Assembly (NCBI RefSeq): GCF_040807025.1
Contig: NC_090947.1
Location: forward strand, 6,572,001-6,636,000
Origin: Struthio camelus
Lineage: Eukaryota; Chordata; Aves; Struthioniformes; Struthionidae
Length of the DNA stretch: 64,000 nucleotides
Direction: 5' to 3'
Shown: one piece after another, positions 1 through 15,181 of the stretch
Layout: the number at the start of each line of letters is the position of its first letter
Position numbering within the stretch: position 1 is the stretch's first letter
Notes under the pieces: generated by a model
Database searches by the model: none
Told to the model about the DNA's origin: nothing
What the model saw: the letters and a program-made list of their open reading frames with translations, nothing else
Position numbers and translations under genes: made by a program

Positions 1-3000
1 GCTTTGGACAGATGCTGCAGCACATGAGCTGCAGCACGTGAGCGAGCACCTTGACCCTTCGCCACCCCAGGGAATTGTGAGACTCGCTAGGAAATGGTAT
101 GTCGTCTCTTCTGAACTGGGGGGAATTGGCCGAGTGTTAGAAGGTGCCGTTTACTGTAAAACGTCTTGGACTGCGTATTAAAAAAGGAGTGTCAAGAGAA
201 CTAGTCACGGGTGGCAGGAAGGATATGGGAGTCGAGGTGATTGAAGGAGGACAGGCTCATACGAGCCGTCTCTCTTCCTGCTCTCCTGCCTGTTGGACAC
301 CCACGTTGCATTAATGTAAAATAACTAGGGAAAAGGAATTCTTGCATCTTTATTCCTCTGTTAGGCTCATATCATATTCGATATTGTGCCAGGTGAAGCC
401 TGTCTTGCCATCCTTTCTGAAGGATGGAAGGACAGATGTTTCCCAGGTGTGGCGGACAGGGCAGTTCCCAGGAAGTATTTTTAACCCAGGACAGCAGGAC
501 ATGGCTTTTGTTCCCAGCGCGGGTGTAGGGGAGGGGGCTACAGCAGAGCGGCTACCTGCGTTTCCATGTCCATGTGCCTGAAAACTCACTCAATGTGGCC
601 ACGGCGTGCATCCCTTAATAGGCTGTTTTCGTCAGTCGTCTTGTAATCTTTGATTCTCCCAGTTGGTAAGGTTTTAGGAAGAAAATGTGGATTAGTGTCT
701 AGGGTTTTGCAGTAACAGCCCAGGAAATGTTCTGTGCAGTATTTAGGTATCTCATGTCCTGTCCTGCTCCGTCGAGAACGTTAGGCCTGATTCTCCCATG
801 GTTTATGCCATTTACTGTTCACGGTCCATCCTGTGTTAGTACTAGGAGGCTATATGCACGTTTGGGCATCCCACTGCGTGTGTAAGACTCTCTCTGCTCC
901 AAAAGAATTTCTAAGTCGGAAGACAAACAGGTGCTAGGAGGGAAAATTGCAATAGAAAGTTTAGGAGATTGACCCAAAATTATGAAGTCCGTCAGTTCTG
1001 ACCTGGACCCAGGTCACTGGTGATGCCTCTGTACTGATTTTGAACACGTTCAGGAGTGGCTTAAATGCACTGTGTTGCCTGAAGATATTTCCTTTTTTTC
1101 TGACCGATAGTGGGCTGGAAAAGCTTATATACAGAAAAGACTTATTCCTTGTTTCTTTTTTTTTTTTTTTCTTTTTTTCTTTCCTTCCCACCGATTTAAA
1201 TTGGATAGACTGTATCTTGGTTTTGCAAGGAGCAGTCATCAGAGACTGGAGCGAGCCGTTTGGCTAACGCAGACGGGTGCTTACGCTCTTTGCTATACTC
1301 GAGGTGGGTCAACGTTCAAGTTAAAACATTTATACGTTTTCTAAAAAAGGGTAATGCTACAAAAAGGACTGGGAGTTCATGTTTTCTAATTGAGATTCAT
1401 GGATTCCCAAAGCAACTTTACTGCCATTGAGCTAAAGACATCGTAAATTGTTGCAAAGCTACTGCCCGCAACCTGCGTGTATTATTGCTACCTTTTATTT
1501 TTGTTATTGAATAATAGGCTCTTCTTTCCTCTCTCTGGAGAAACGTATGTCCTGTCTTGCTACGTCAACTCACGTGGGCCATATTTCTGTTTGTGTGCCT
1601 GCAGTAGCCGACGTGACAGATGTACGCATGCATCCCAAAGCAGTCTCAGAGGTTGTACGTCTCCAGGGTGTTGTGGTTGATTCTCTTGGGGCCGCAGTGA
1701 CGCAAGGGGTCAGCAGTGGCCCGTACCTAGTGCTGAGCTGTGTCACTTGGCAGTGGCGCTAATGGGAAGGAATTTTTCTTCATAGCCCGAGTGGAATTGC
1801 CCAGGGGCGGTGGAGCTTTCTTAACTAGTGTCAGGAGCCGCGGTCAGAGGGAAGAGAGAGTGTGAGAAAGTCTGGGCTGTGAAAGTTTTTGTGCCCCACC
1901 AGTGCCATGAAGAACTGGCTGCTTCCCAGCCCAAGGCTCCTCGGTTGCTGCTGTCTTGCTGGTTCTGCCGTTGGGGACACGTTAAAGAGTGGGTCGATGA
2001 ATGAAGCAGTGCTGACAGTGGTTTTTCCAGGACTACTTGTTTCAAGCACATGTGCAGATAATGCTGCCTTCAGGTGTTGCAGGAAGAGTCTCCAGTTTGC
2101 CCTGGTGCTCCAGTCTTGTCCGAACCTGGGAAGCAGAGGAGTGCCTTTTGTACACAAGTTTCGCTCCCCTGAAACCAGATGAACAAATCAGAGAGCTCAC
2201 ATAATCTAGTCTCATGGATGTTCACAAGGGCAGGAGACAGGTGTGACGAAAAAGCTGATGAGAGAGCGGTCTGCTCCTGCAGCAGTCAGTAGACCTAATC
2301 TGACTCGTGCCCTGAGACTTGCTTGAAGCTGCCCCGTTTTAGCCTCCTTAGTGCAAGGGCTGTCAGGGGCTACAGAGCTTGCCCAGGGGCCACCGGGGTG
2401 CTGGGCCTGGCTGCTTGGCACGTGGCTGTCCTGCGTATATCATTCGTGCCACTCCTTGGTGCTGCCTCAACACCACGAAGCAAATCTTTCCTCCTCTGGG
2501 AGGTTCCCTGGCCTGCCCCCACCAGAGCTTCAGTAAGTAAAGAGGGTGCTGGTGGAGCAGCTCAGGCTTGGCACTCCAGAGGTGCAGATTTGAGTGTGGT
2601 GCTGGATTCGTCGAGCCCAGCTGCAAAGGGGTGCCTGCTCAGTCAGGTGTCGCTGACTGGAATGAAATTGGAGAATCAAACGTAACTGGCGTTTTGTCAG
2701 CCGCAGGGACCGGTGGGCTTTAGCTGTACCGGCCTAGGGGGCCATCTGGTCGTTTCTTTTGACAAATGGACCTCCTCTGAGCAGGGCGTTAGGCCACGTA
2801 GCTCCAGAGGTCTACAAAGCCCTCTAGCTACCACTGTCCAAACAGCATTTCATTTCTGTGTAGCATTTCACAGTGATTTTGTGGTGCACGTTTTCCTTCC
2901 TCTCCTTTTTGTCTCAGACATGTTTGTTCTGCCGAGCCAGGCAGAGGAAGCTGTTAGCCGTGCGCTCAGGAGGAAGCAGGAACGCTCCTCAGCAGAGGTG

Positions 3001-6000
3001 GCTCTTCTCCTGGGGGGCTATTTCCAATCTGCATTTCAGTTCAGAGCAGTTGTAAATACCAGACTGCTCCCTTGACGTGTAGCTGGCATTTGCTTTGGGC
3101 TGCTGAGCCGGCTCCGCACTGTGTGCTCTGCCCGCAGCACCCCCGAGTCTCCCGAGCGTATTATTCGCCTCCGCTCGCATAAATCAGCAAACCGGTGAAT
3201 CCTTGCGCTCGCAGCGAGAGCTGTTGGGCCTGGTGTGTTGGGAGGCTGCAGTTTGGAGGCTCGCGCCTAGAAGCTGACTTGGTTTCAAATGAGGTAAACA
3301 GCTTCTGCAGGGAAGAGGAAGGTGAGTGATTTCTGGGGGCAAGCAGCCCGCAACGGAAGTGGTCCAAAGCCGCCTTGCAGAGCTCAGTCAAGACAGGTAA
3401 TGGCGGCGCTGCCTGAAGCCCACACCGTGGATCGCATCGGTGTGTGAAGGGGGAGGATTTCACTCCTGCTTTGCGGACTGGGCTTTTTTCTTTTTCTTTT
3501 TTCTTTTTCTTTTTTCTTTTTCTTTTTTCTTTTTCTTTTTTCTTTTTCTTTTTTCTTTTTCTTTTTTCTTTTTCTTTTTTCTTTTTCTTTTTTCTTTTTC
3601 TTTTTTCTTTTTCTTTTTTCTTTTTCTTTTTTCTTTTTCTTTTTTCTTTTTCTTTTTTCTTTTTCTTTTTTCTTTTTCTTTTTTCTTTTTCTTTTTTCTT
3701 TTTCTTTTTTCTTTTTCTTTTTTCTTTTTCTTTTTTCTTTTTCTTTTTTCTTTTTCTTTTTTCTTTTTCTTTTTTCTTTTTCTTTTTTCTTTTTCTTTTT
3801 TCTTTGCAAACGAGAGCAGACCGTGGAGCGAATGGGAATTGGGTTTTCATGTGAATAGGTGCGGCATGAGAGCTGGTGCAGATCTGTGTGTGTATGCTGA
3901 GGCTTTCACGCTTGAGCTTAGAGGTGCTGAAGAGCAAGAGACGGTGGTAATTATGCAACCGCATCAAATGTGCGTGCAGGTCTTGGGGGGGCGACAGTGA
4001 ACGCGGGCTTCGCGGCAGCCAGCGCACCACTGGGAGGCCGTGCCGGCGAGCGAGGCCTGGGGGCACAGGACCACACTGGCAAAAAAAAAGTTGCCTGGCA
4101 ACAAGCACCCAAGTCCTGCAGCAGCATCACATCACCAACCTTCAAAACTTCTTCCACCTGCAAGGCCGTGGTTGCAGCTTTGAGGGCGGCTGCGGCCCCA
4201 TCGGGATGGGACGAGCTGTAGCCCAGGCTGGGGAGGAACGCCGCTCCGGCTGCCGTATTCCAGACATGACGCCAGGCTCCAATAATAAGAGCCGCACACG
4301 GCAGAGGCATACTCACAGGACTGCATAAATATGAGTGGCAGGCCGCAGCAAGGCTTTGATTTCATGACAGTGTAACACGTAGCCAGAAAAGTATTATGTC
4401 CCTGCTATAAAAAAGATACTTACCTTTGGGAGACTTTAGAGGCCAGGAGTTGGAAAAGGAAATTAATGAATAGAAAGCAAGAACACAAGCCAATATTCAC
4501 AAAGGTGTTAATTACCTCTCTTTTATCTAGGCTCATTTTACACAAACAGTAGCAGTTATAATAGCTGATATGTCACTGGTACTTAATACCAAAGTCCCTT
4601 TAAAAAGGCTTTAGGGGACATTTGCTTTTTTTTTTTTTTTAATCTTTTCTCCCCGATGTCATATGTTTGTGCCTAAAATCCAATCGCGTAATATAAAGAA
4701 TGAAATCTGAGGCATTTTGGGGGTGGGGGGGGGTAGGACTGCTCGTGGGCAGTAGAAAATGCTAGGTTCCTTCTGGGTGATGCTTAGAGTTGAAATGCAG
4801 ATGGATGTGTGCAGTGTAAAGCTAATGGACGTAATGTGTATTACGGTTTCAAAGAGAGGGATTATTGATTCTTTCCTTTTTTTTCTTCTTTTTGAATATG
4901 CGAGTTGAGACTTTTAGAAGAGGCTTATACAGTGGAGCCTTTGAGCAGCCAGCCTCTGAGATCCCTGTCCTTCTCAACAGGCTGGGCGATCTTGCTCATT
5001 CAGGTGATGAGAAATCCAAAAACCTAGCTCTTCTCAGGAAAAGAACGTGTTACAGAAGTACAACCACTTTTGTAATCAACTCCTTTTTTCAAGATAGCCA
5101 ATATTTAAAATGCAAAAAAACCAACAGACCCCAAAAAGTTAAGCAGCAAACTAACTTGGATCACACACGCAAATCAAGCTAGCTAAGTTTTAGTTGTTAA
5201 GATCCAAATGTATTTTCTGCCCACAGTGTGACTCATTGACTGACCAGTAAAAGTTAGCTGGCGCTTGCAGTACAAAAACTTCTCGTGGAAGCCTACAAAA
5301 GGACCACATCACGTTGCAATTAGCAGGCAATTTAAAGACATTTAAGCAATTATATCACATTTTCAGCCCCACTGGTTGGCACCGCAGCTGTTTTCTATGC
5401 CTCCCTTTTTGGAACAGAGGCCACAGAGTATTAACTCCAGAGGAAGCAAAGTAGAGGATTAGAAAGTGTGCAGACACAAGTGGCTTTGAGAAGAGGCAAG
5501 CTGTGAGGCTCTGTGTTAAGCATGTTACAAGGCGGCTATGTTTAGTACGGAGCTGAAGAGGAGGTATGAAGACAATACCATGGCTGCGGTCTTAGTTGGC
5601 AGGTCACTGGCTGGAGAGGGTCCTTTCAGCAAAAACAGCAATAAATGCAGGAACGTTAGTCCCTTCTCTCCTGGTATCTTGGGACGGGGCTATTCTAAGA
5701 GGGCCCGTTATTATGTTGTTACAGTTGCATAGTGTGTATTTAAATGTTGGAATTACAGCCAAGAAAATCTAAAGATAGGAAGGCGGGAGTAGTTTTTTGT
5801 GATGAGGGTGGAGCAAGGTATGTCCGTGGATAGATAACATGGCCATCTGAGAACAGTATTTTTTTTTTTTTTAGGGTGCTAATGCTCCAAAACATTTGCC
5901 AAGGGAGGTGCCTAGCTGTATATAGTGAGGTCAAGCCCATTGGCAAACAGCTTGCTTTTCTGAGTTATCTGTAACCGCTCTGGGCGCTGAAGTAAAAGTA

Positions 6001-9000
6001 GTTCTAGACAGCCCTTCCCTTATTCATCCGAGAGCCACACGCTGAAATTCATGGGGCTGCCTCTGTCAAAGTAAGATGACGTAAATTAGAAGTGGGTAAT
6101 AGTCTAAGGTATGGTACTGAACAGAAAAGGAGTGATTATATTCACTTGTTTAATATCTAGAGAAGTGGATACGTGCTTCTCATTTGGGCAGCAGCAAATT
6201 CCTCTGACCTGCGCTTAGTAGTAACTCATTAAGTAACTCAGTATTGCTTTTCGCTCTTTTCACTCCAGTGCAGTCTGGAGGCCCACAGCCACCTTTAAAA
6301 ACAAAAAAGCAAAAATCCTCCTTTGAAGCCTCCCAGCCAGCAGGAAAGAAGGACAAAAGCTGGGGAACCTTTACACGGAGCTGGAGGAGTCCCCATCCCG
6401 CTTGGATTCCTCACTCTTAGAAGTGTTTGTGGTTTTAGTCACCAATTTGTAGTAGTTCTCCAGATCCTGGTTGTCGTCATCAGCTGGCCTAAACCCTCCT
6501 CATTCTCCATGAACCACAGCTTACCTCTCTTCAGTCCCTTTCCTTCTATATCTTTCTGGAGCAGCCAGAAAGCTTTCCTGAATTCAAATACATAGGAGTT
6601 TGGAGGGCAAGAAGGCGGCAGAGCAAAAGCCTCCTGCAGCGGAGTCTTCCATAGCCTGCAGGATCTAGCATCTGACCGTCCTGGAGTTACCTAGTTATCT
6701 AACACATTCTCAGTTTTAGCCTGTCCTTGCCCCATGGTTCACGACAAGTTGCAGCAAACCTTTGGTGCAAAGAAAGGGGAGAGGGATCGGAGATGCCTGG
6801 CCTCTGTGCTCAGAGCGTCTCTGGTTTCCGCTGTGTGCCCTGTTTAGAGGGATCCCTCGCTCCCCCAAACAAGCCTCTTGCAGAAGACCGCCAAGCTGGG
6901 AGCTTGCTGCATAGTCTGTGTCCAGATGCGTATGGCTCACCTTGGTGTCTGTTCCCTTCAAAACGTAGTACTCTCTGGTAAAGTGTCTTCTGCTCCCTTT
7001 TCTGTTACGGTCTTCTCTCTCTTTGTTGCGATAACCTCAGCCCGGCAACTGCTGACTTTGGTTCTTCCGGCCCCTTCTGTGTATCCTTCCCTGCCGCTGT
7101 TCTTGCTGCGTGGATGTAAGCGCACGCATCTGTAATACATGGTGGCTTTAGGGTAGTAACGTCAGTCCCCTGGTTCCTGGAGGAGTCAGCCACCACTGTC
7201 CCTGTCCATGAAGAGCGGTGCGGCAGCCCTAATGCTCTCCTCCAGACGCCTCTTCCTTACAGAGGCTGCGCGCCATCTTAGAGACGCGCGCAATGGAAGG
7301 CCTCACCTTGTCCCCAGGAGGTAGGTAAAGCACAGCAGCATCCCAGCTCTCTCCTGGTTTTCTTAGTGATGCTTGCTCAGCTGGAGGATTTCAAAGGAGA
7401 CTACACACAAATCGGTTAGCTCTGACGAGTTTCCGTGCTGATCCGACCGGTTCCTCTGCTATCTCCTGGTGTGCTGTCCTAGCTCTGCAGCTAGCGTCAG
7501 CCGCCGCTGCCGCCACCTCCTCTCCTCAGGCATTGGCAGGAGTACCCTGAGGCCACAGGAGAGATGCTGCCTTCCGTTTCGCTCCAGCACCTAGTTTCCC
7601 CAGGTGCAGAGCGAGTCCTGTTCAGGCCTTGCTCGTAGGAGGTGCAGACAGACAATTCAGCTGACCAAGCGTTTCCCCGCAGTTTTGCATTTTGCAACCT
7701 GAAGTCTTTTTTAGAAGGTCCTAACTTGGCTAAATATGGATGGATTTTCATGGGGATGGAGAAACCTGTATCCCTAACAATAGTTTGCCCGCGGCCTTTA
7801 CCTCTTGGAAGCACAAGGTATTAGATTTGAGTTACAAAATAGCTTCAGGGATATTTCTAATATATGCAAATCATCACATTTTTGATCACCTGAGAAAGAT
7901 GTTCAGCCAGGCAGCCAAAATGCATTTAAAATAAATTGGGGGGGGGGGGGGGGGAGGGTGTTAAGATTTTTTTGCCTGAGGCAGATACCTTAAACCGTTT
8001 CAACTGAAAACTGCTCATGCTTGGTAAAACTATATCCAAGTGGATTTGCAGGTTTCTGTGAAGAAAGATATTAGACAGCCACCATCATCTCCAACTTCCC
8101 GACCTTTTGGCAAGAAGTTTATAAAAAAGCTTGACGGTAGTACATCCCATCTGTACTATTGGAGACTGCGTGTCTTTTTTTCTTTGAAGTTTGATAGGTT
8201 GCTTAGTTTGGGTGTGCTTCTGAAATGAATTTTTGATGAATAAGAGGTCTTCTTAAGTGGTGCCTTCTCAGGATGGTCGGGTTTCTTGCCTGAGGCACTG
8301 TTTTTTCTCTTCTAAACTGTCTCAGGCTTAGACTTCTTTTTATCCTGACTTTTCTGTCCCCCAGCTAGGAGATAAGGGGAGAACAATGAAATTCTTGAAA
8401 TAAAATGGGAAACAGTAAACACGAAGAACTAATTTTTAAATTTGAAAAACAACATTTTTTGCAGTTCGAAGCAAAACTGAAAATAAAGGGTTGTTTGTTT
8501 CATTTTTGGTTCTCCTCCAAAAGTGAGTGATTCCTCGACTAAGGACATGTTGATTTTGACCCGCAGTAAAGGTATAAATGCAGCTGCTGTGCTGGTGACA
8601 TTACAGCAGTTCAAGGTCCGCAGGGCACTCTAAGATGGATCCCGAAACCAATATGAAAGTGAAGATCTCTGCCTGGGTCCTTTGACGTACAGCCTCTAGA
8701 CTTTGCGGTAAAATCCCTTAACGTCAGGTAAATGTTGAGAGCAGGGTCGTGGCACGTTGGTCTCTAGCACGTCCAGGAGGTGCTGTGCTGTTTGGGTTTA
8801 CCAGAGGTTAGGGCTCACCTCCCCTGTGATACCCAAGCTACCTCTGACCAATCTGGTGATGGTCCTGCACTCTTCTGCCCTCCCGCTTCCCCCTCTTCCC
8901 CTTCCTATCCTCCGCCCCTGGGAAAGGAGGCCTCGGCTTGGAGCGAGGCGCTTGCTGCACCTCTCCTGCCCTACAGTCTCTCTGAGCGTGAGCACCATCT

Positions 9001-9315
9001 GTCCTTCTTTCCACAAAGTCTGCCTTTCCAAAAATTAGACGCAAGACTTCTGCGGGATGTAGAGCTGTCAGCAGATGTTACACGGCGTTTGCCCTTACCC
9101 GAAAGGGGAACCCTGGAGCCCTCTCTGAGGCATCTGATGCAGACAGCTCGTTGGCCACACTCTTGCCGTGATTGAATTCTTTGAATTTGGACCCTTGTTA
9201 GGAAACCTAACTGCCGTGCATGTTTCTCCCCATTAGCTCAAACAGCTCATGTGACTTATTTCTTTCATGTGACCTCTTACTATGTATCCATCATTCCATT
9301 TTTCTTTCCTATTAG
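1..9315 (+). other. ERBB4: ERBB4 intron preceding the CYT-1 exon (3' part)
   Basis: This is the 3' part of the intron before the 48-nt alternative exon, inferred from the acceptor (polypyrimidine, then ATTAG) that ends at 9315. I looked for the preceding ERBB4 coding exon (the segment with the PPPIYTSR-like motif) and did not find it, so the intron starts outside the window. The short ORFs here have no recognisable product and are probably chance. The intron holds the 13-bp polypyrimidine array at 3483-3805 and G runs at 4725-4733 and 7938-7954. It is rich in CpG for an intron: by hand I counted about 31 in the first kilobase. Confidence 0.8.
3483..3805 (+). repeat. Perfect 13-bp polypyrimidine tandem array
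   Basis: About 25 uninterrupted copies of a 13-bp unit (T5 C T6 C) run for 323 bp with no visible interruption. The tract is pure pyrimidine on the ERBB4 sense strand and pure purine on the other. Each unit is close to mirror-symmetric, which favours intramolecular triplex (H-DNA). Apparent long Lys/Glu/Arg or Phe/Leu ORFs here are artefacts of the repeat. In RNA it would be a long run of UCUUU-like motifs, the class bound by PTBP1. It lies 5.5 kb upstream of the alternative CYT-1 exon. Confidence 0.98.
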
Positions 9316-9363
9316 AGTGAAATTGGACACAGCCCTCCTCCTGCCTACACCCCTATGTCAGGA
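9316..9363 (+). CDS. ERBB4: ERBB4 alternative CYT-1 exon (48 nt, 16 codons)
   Basis: The exon encodes SEIGHSPPPAYTPMSG, which matches my memory of the human CYT-1-specific insert exactly. It has a consensus acceptor (TATTAG) and a perfect donor (GTAAGT), is phase 0 at both ends and is a multiple of three, so skipping it (CYT-2 isoform) keeps the frame. It carries PPAY, the PPxY ligand for WW-domain proteins such as ITCH/NEDD4, YAP and WWOX, and YTPM, the YxxM docking site for PI3-kinase p85. These motifs explain the known signalling and turnover differences between CYT-1 and CYT-2. The next exon is only 623 bp downstream. Confidence 0.97.
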
Positions 9364-9986
9364 GTAAGTATTTCACTTTCAACCTTCATCCTTAGGTTTT
9401 CCACCTTCCTCCTCTGCATACGTACTGTTTCCAACCCTGTTCTCCCTCCGTAAACGGCCCGAAAGCGAACAGTGAATAAAAACGTGCATGTAAATAGTCA
9501 GGGACCTGTGAGGTCAGCCTGGATTCATCTGCAAGCTCTGTGGACCCACACCCAGAACGACTGCCGACTGTTCTTGAAAAAGCATTAGGCAGCAGGCATG
9601 GTCGAGTCTGTCCGTTTTTCCTTCCTATTTATAGGTGACGATGTCGAAATTTCCTCGCGCGCCCTTGCTGAGAAGCAAAACGGTAGGTTGAGTCTAGCCC
9701 TTTGAGCTGAGGTACAGATAAGAACGCAGTTTGCCAACCTAAAACATGCTTCTTAATGGACTTGCACAGAGTTGGGGTGACCATGTCATAGTTGCGGTAG
9801 GACCACTAAAAGCGGGCCCACAGGCAATGAACAGAGGTCAGAGGTGATAATGGGGACAGAGGTAGGGGTAGCGCAGCAGTGAGCAAACGCGGCAGGAGAG
9901 CTACAGAAGCCGCCGACATGACTTGCTTTTGAGTGGCCTGTCCCTTTGTAGCCTCCTTTCTCATGCTGTCCTTTCTTTTCCCCCAG
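9364..9986 (+). other. ERBB4: ERBB4 intron between CYT-1 exon and penultimate exon
   Basis: A 623-bp intron bounded by GTAAGT at 9364 and a pyrimidine-rich acceptor ending CCCCCAG at 9986. I see no gene, repeat or extra exon in it. Confidence 0.93.
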
Positions 9987-10284
9987 AACCAGTTTGTGTA
10001 CAGAGATGGTGGCTATGCTGTGGAGCAGGGAGTGCCTCTGCCGTACAGAGCCCCTGGCTGCGTCATACCGGAAGCCCCCGTTGCGCAGGGGGCCACAGCG
10101 GAGCTCTTCGATGACGCTTGCTGTAACGGCACGCTGCGAAAACAAGCGGCAGCCCTGGCACAAGAGGACAGCAGCACCCAGAGGTACAGCGCAGATCCCA
10201 CGGTGTTCATACCTGAGCGGGTCGTCCGGGGAGAGCTGGATGAGGACGGGTACATGACGCCGATGCGAGACAAACCTAAAGCAG
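9987..10284 (+). CDS. ERBB4: ERBB4 penultimate coding exon (cytoplasmic tail)
   Basis: A 298-nt exon, phase 0 at its start and phase 1 at its end, encoding 99 residues plus one base of a split codon. It begins NQFVYRDGG and ends [12 protein letters not shown]. The blocks [37 protein letters not shown] and [11 protein letters not shown] match ERBB4 of other vertebrates as I recall them. The segments between these blocks (residues about 10-25, 52-58 and 79-81) differ clearly from mammals. The acceptor is TTTTCCCCCAG and the donor G|GTAAAT. This is part of the disordered tail that recruits SH2/PTB adaptors once phosphorylated; it has no catalytic residues. Confidence 0.97.
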
Positions 10285-12508
<2,224 letters not shown>

Positions 12509-15137
12509 TAACTGCGGTCTTACAGCAGTGGAAAGGCGACCCCTTCTAGCTGCCTCTCTCTTTCTCTCTCTTCCTCTCCCTTTCTTTCTCCCATGAGCTT
12601 CCTCTTCTTGCCCATTCCCTCATTTTTGATATTTCCAAGTGAAAAGACATCTTGGAGTCATTTGCAGATTGGGTTGGGAACCTGGAAGGAAGGAAGGAAA
12701 GAGACTGAAAGGAGGAGTACAGCCTGGCCTTTCTCACTTGCCGCAGATCCGGCGGGTCCGACGGTCAGAGAAGCCAGACAATACCAGTAAAGCCAGTGGC
12801 AGTGTTGCCTGCTCTCGAGCTCGTTCTCAGTGATCCAACCCAGACGCTGTGGGGAAAGTCGCACAGAGTCTGTTTCTTTTGGCAGGAGCTGATGAGAGTC
12901 TGTTCAGCATTCCTGGAAATCTTGATGCAGTTTCCGTTAGAGGGGGGGGGAAAAAAAAAATGGACAATTTTTATATCATGTGTGATAGCGTAACAGTATC
13001 CAATTTCTGTCTCTAACACTTTCTACCCCAGCAACTGAAAACGGCCAACCAGGCTTTTCATAATGATTCAGATCTTCATCGTGGCCTTCCAAGAAATGAT
13101 GCTGTGACTCTAATATCTGGCTGACCCCTTATTCTGAGCCACACCATGATTTTGTGCCACTTCCTGACAGCAGAGACTTTAGCTCAGAACTATGGTGCAT
13201 GACACGACCCTTTTTGTACATGTGTCACTACGACAAATACTGTAAACGCAAAAGTCCTTTCAGAAAACAGTTAACAAAAACACATCTCCACCACGCTCTT
13301 TTGGAAGCTAAAAGGCCAAGAAATCAGGATTTGTATGCAAAAAGCTTTGCTTTCCTGTTTTATACCTGCCGAATATAGGTACATAAAAAGACCCCCCCCC
13401 CCCCCCAAAAAAAAAATTCTTCCCTCTTTTTCTTCTTTGTGATCATGAAAGTAGTTGGGGATGCTGTCAGGCAACACTGAGGACAAGATGGAGGCTGGAG
13501 AGTTTATTACGGTTCGCGAAGTCTGCTGGTGTTCTGTGGGGTGGTGGTGGGAAGGGTCCTTTAAACTGGAAGACACTGGACTGGAGAAAACGCACATAGC
13601 GGCTCACTGGAAAGTTAGTTTGCACTTAAGTTCTGATTTTATTTGAACTGTTTTCCGGATTTTGAATGAAGCAATATGGAAGCGACCAGCAAAATACAAA
13701 ATAATACTTTTAAATTTTAAAAAGTGAATTATATGTAAAGGATGACTGTGGAAATGCCAAAATGAAGCAAATCAAGTCTTTGGAACAGTGTCCACCAGTT
13801 GTGAGAGGCCAGTGCTTTGACTACTTCAGAGACCGCAGGGAGAGAGCAACCCGCTGTTACTGCTGCCACGTGCAGGGCAGCAGAGCAAGCCCTGAAAGGA
13901 GTCGGAGGAGAAAAATGTCCTGCTCGGGCTTGCAGTACAATGCAAAATACTTCTTTTTTTTCCTAACAGGAGGATTACTCTGGCTCAGAGGACAGTGCAT
14001 ACGAGGTTTTAGAAGTCAAAGTGTGCATGGCTCGCAGAGCTTTCAGTCAGAAATGTAAATAAGTAGGAGTCCGTCTCCTCGCGCTTAGTTCTGCTTTTGT
14101 CCACCACAGTTTTTACGTAGACGCCCCTCCTTTCCCTCCCTCCGCCCTCCTGCTCCTGTTTGGAAATATCTTCTAGCCGGCGTTCTGGGTGATTTTAGCA
14201 ACCGAAGGCGGCTGGAGCTGGGAAGGAAGGAGTAAGGGCCAGCGATGCGCGTGTCTTGCTCCTGGTGTGCCAAGACCCGTATGTGTAAGAGCATTTGCGC
14301 ACCTAGTACCCGTGGAAAATCTTAAGCGTTAACTACCTTTGAGGGTTTGTCTCTGTCTGCAGCCATCGAGGCTTTTAAAGGGGAGGAAGTCAACGCCCTT
14401 GTCGGATGATAATCCTAGGTGATACAACAGTATTTCAGTTTCTGCACTGTAGTACTACTACAGTGAAGATCCTTTGGGTGACCTAGCCGGGCAACAAAAG
14501 CAGCAACAGCCCGTGGTCTGGAAATACCGTGTGGCATTCCTCCAAAGTCCAACTCTCTGAACAGGTAGCTGCCTCTAGTCATAAAGAAGCAGAGGAAGGA
14601 GCAAGAAACAACTTCTCGCCCTCAGCCTGCCGCGTTGAGCTGCTTTTCAGCGTCAGTACCGTGCAGCGTTTGGGATAAGCCACTGACAGCATCGCCCCCT
14701 GCCCTGTCCCCCTTATTCCTGGGAGCACCACGGATTAGTCACCCCAATCTTGGTGTTTCAGGCCCTGCTAGACAAAAATATGAACGGTCAGGAGGAGCCG
14801 CTTGATTTCCCACCTGGACTGGTTGTCGTTAGACCCTGGAAGCCCTATCCCAGGAAGGTTTGCCAGTGGTAATGCTCGCAGGGATCTGAGGCACGGGTAA
14901 CGGTCTGTCTGCAAGGTTGGGCCGGAATTGCTGAGCAACTTGGGGACAAAACCGACAGTGGTGTTGTGCACGCGTGTTTCAGTGCAGAAGCAGCTTCAGT
15001 GATGTAGGTGAGGGCAGAAAGGGCAGGATGGTTTGTCCTGAACAGGTAACACACACACACTCCGAGTGGGGGCAGGGGAAAAACCCCTGGTGCAGCTGAC
15101 ATGTTCAGATTCAAAAGAGGTGCACACAGAGGCTACC

Positions 15138-15140
<3 letters not shown>

Positions 15141-15177
<37 letters not shown>
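15141..15177 (+). repeat. (AG)n microsatellite
   Basis: About 18 perfect AG dinucleotides within the ERBB4 3' UTR. Confidence 0.99.

Positions 15178-15181
<4 letters not shown>

Noticed and set aside
3161..4108. Long ORFs rich in Lys/Glu/Arg or Phe/Leu across 3.2-4.1 kb
   Set aside because: They are translations of the 13-bp polypyrimidine array. All frames through such a repeat stay open, and they lie in an ERBB4 intron.
4425..4435. Perfect minus-strand donor CCAAAG|GTAAGTATC inside the ERBB4 intron
   Set aside because: No upstream acceptor with an open segment was found. An antisense RNA is possible but unsupported.
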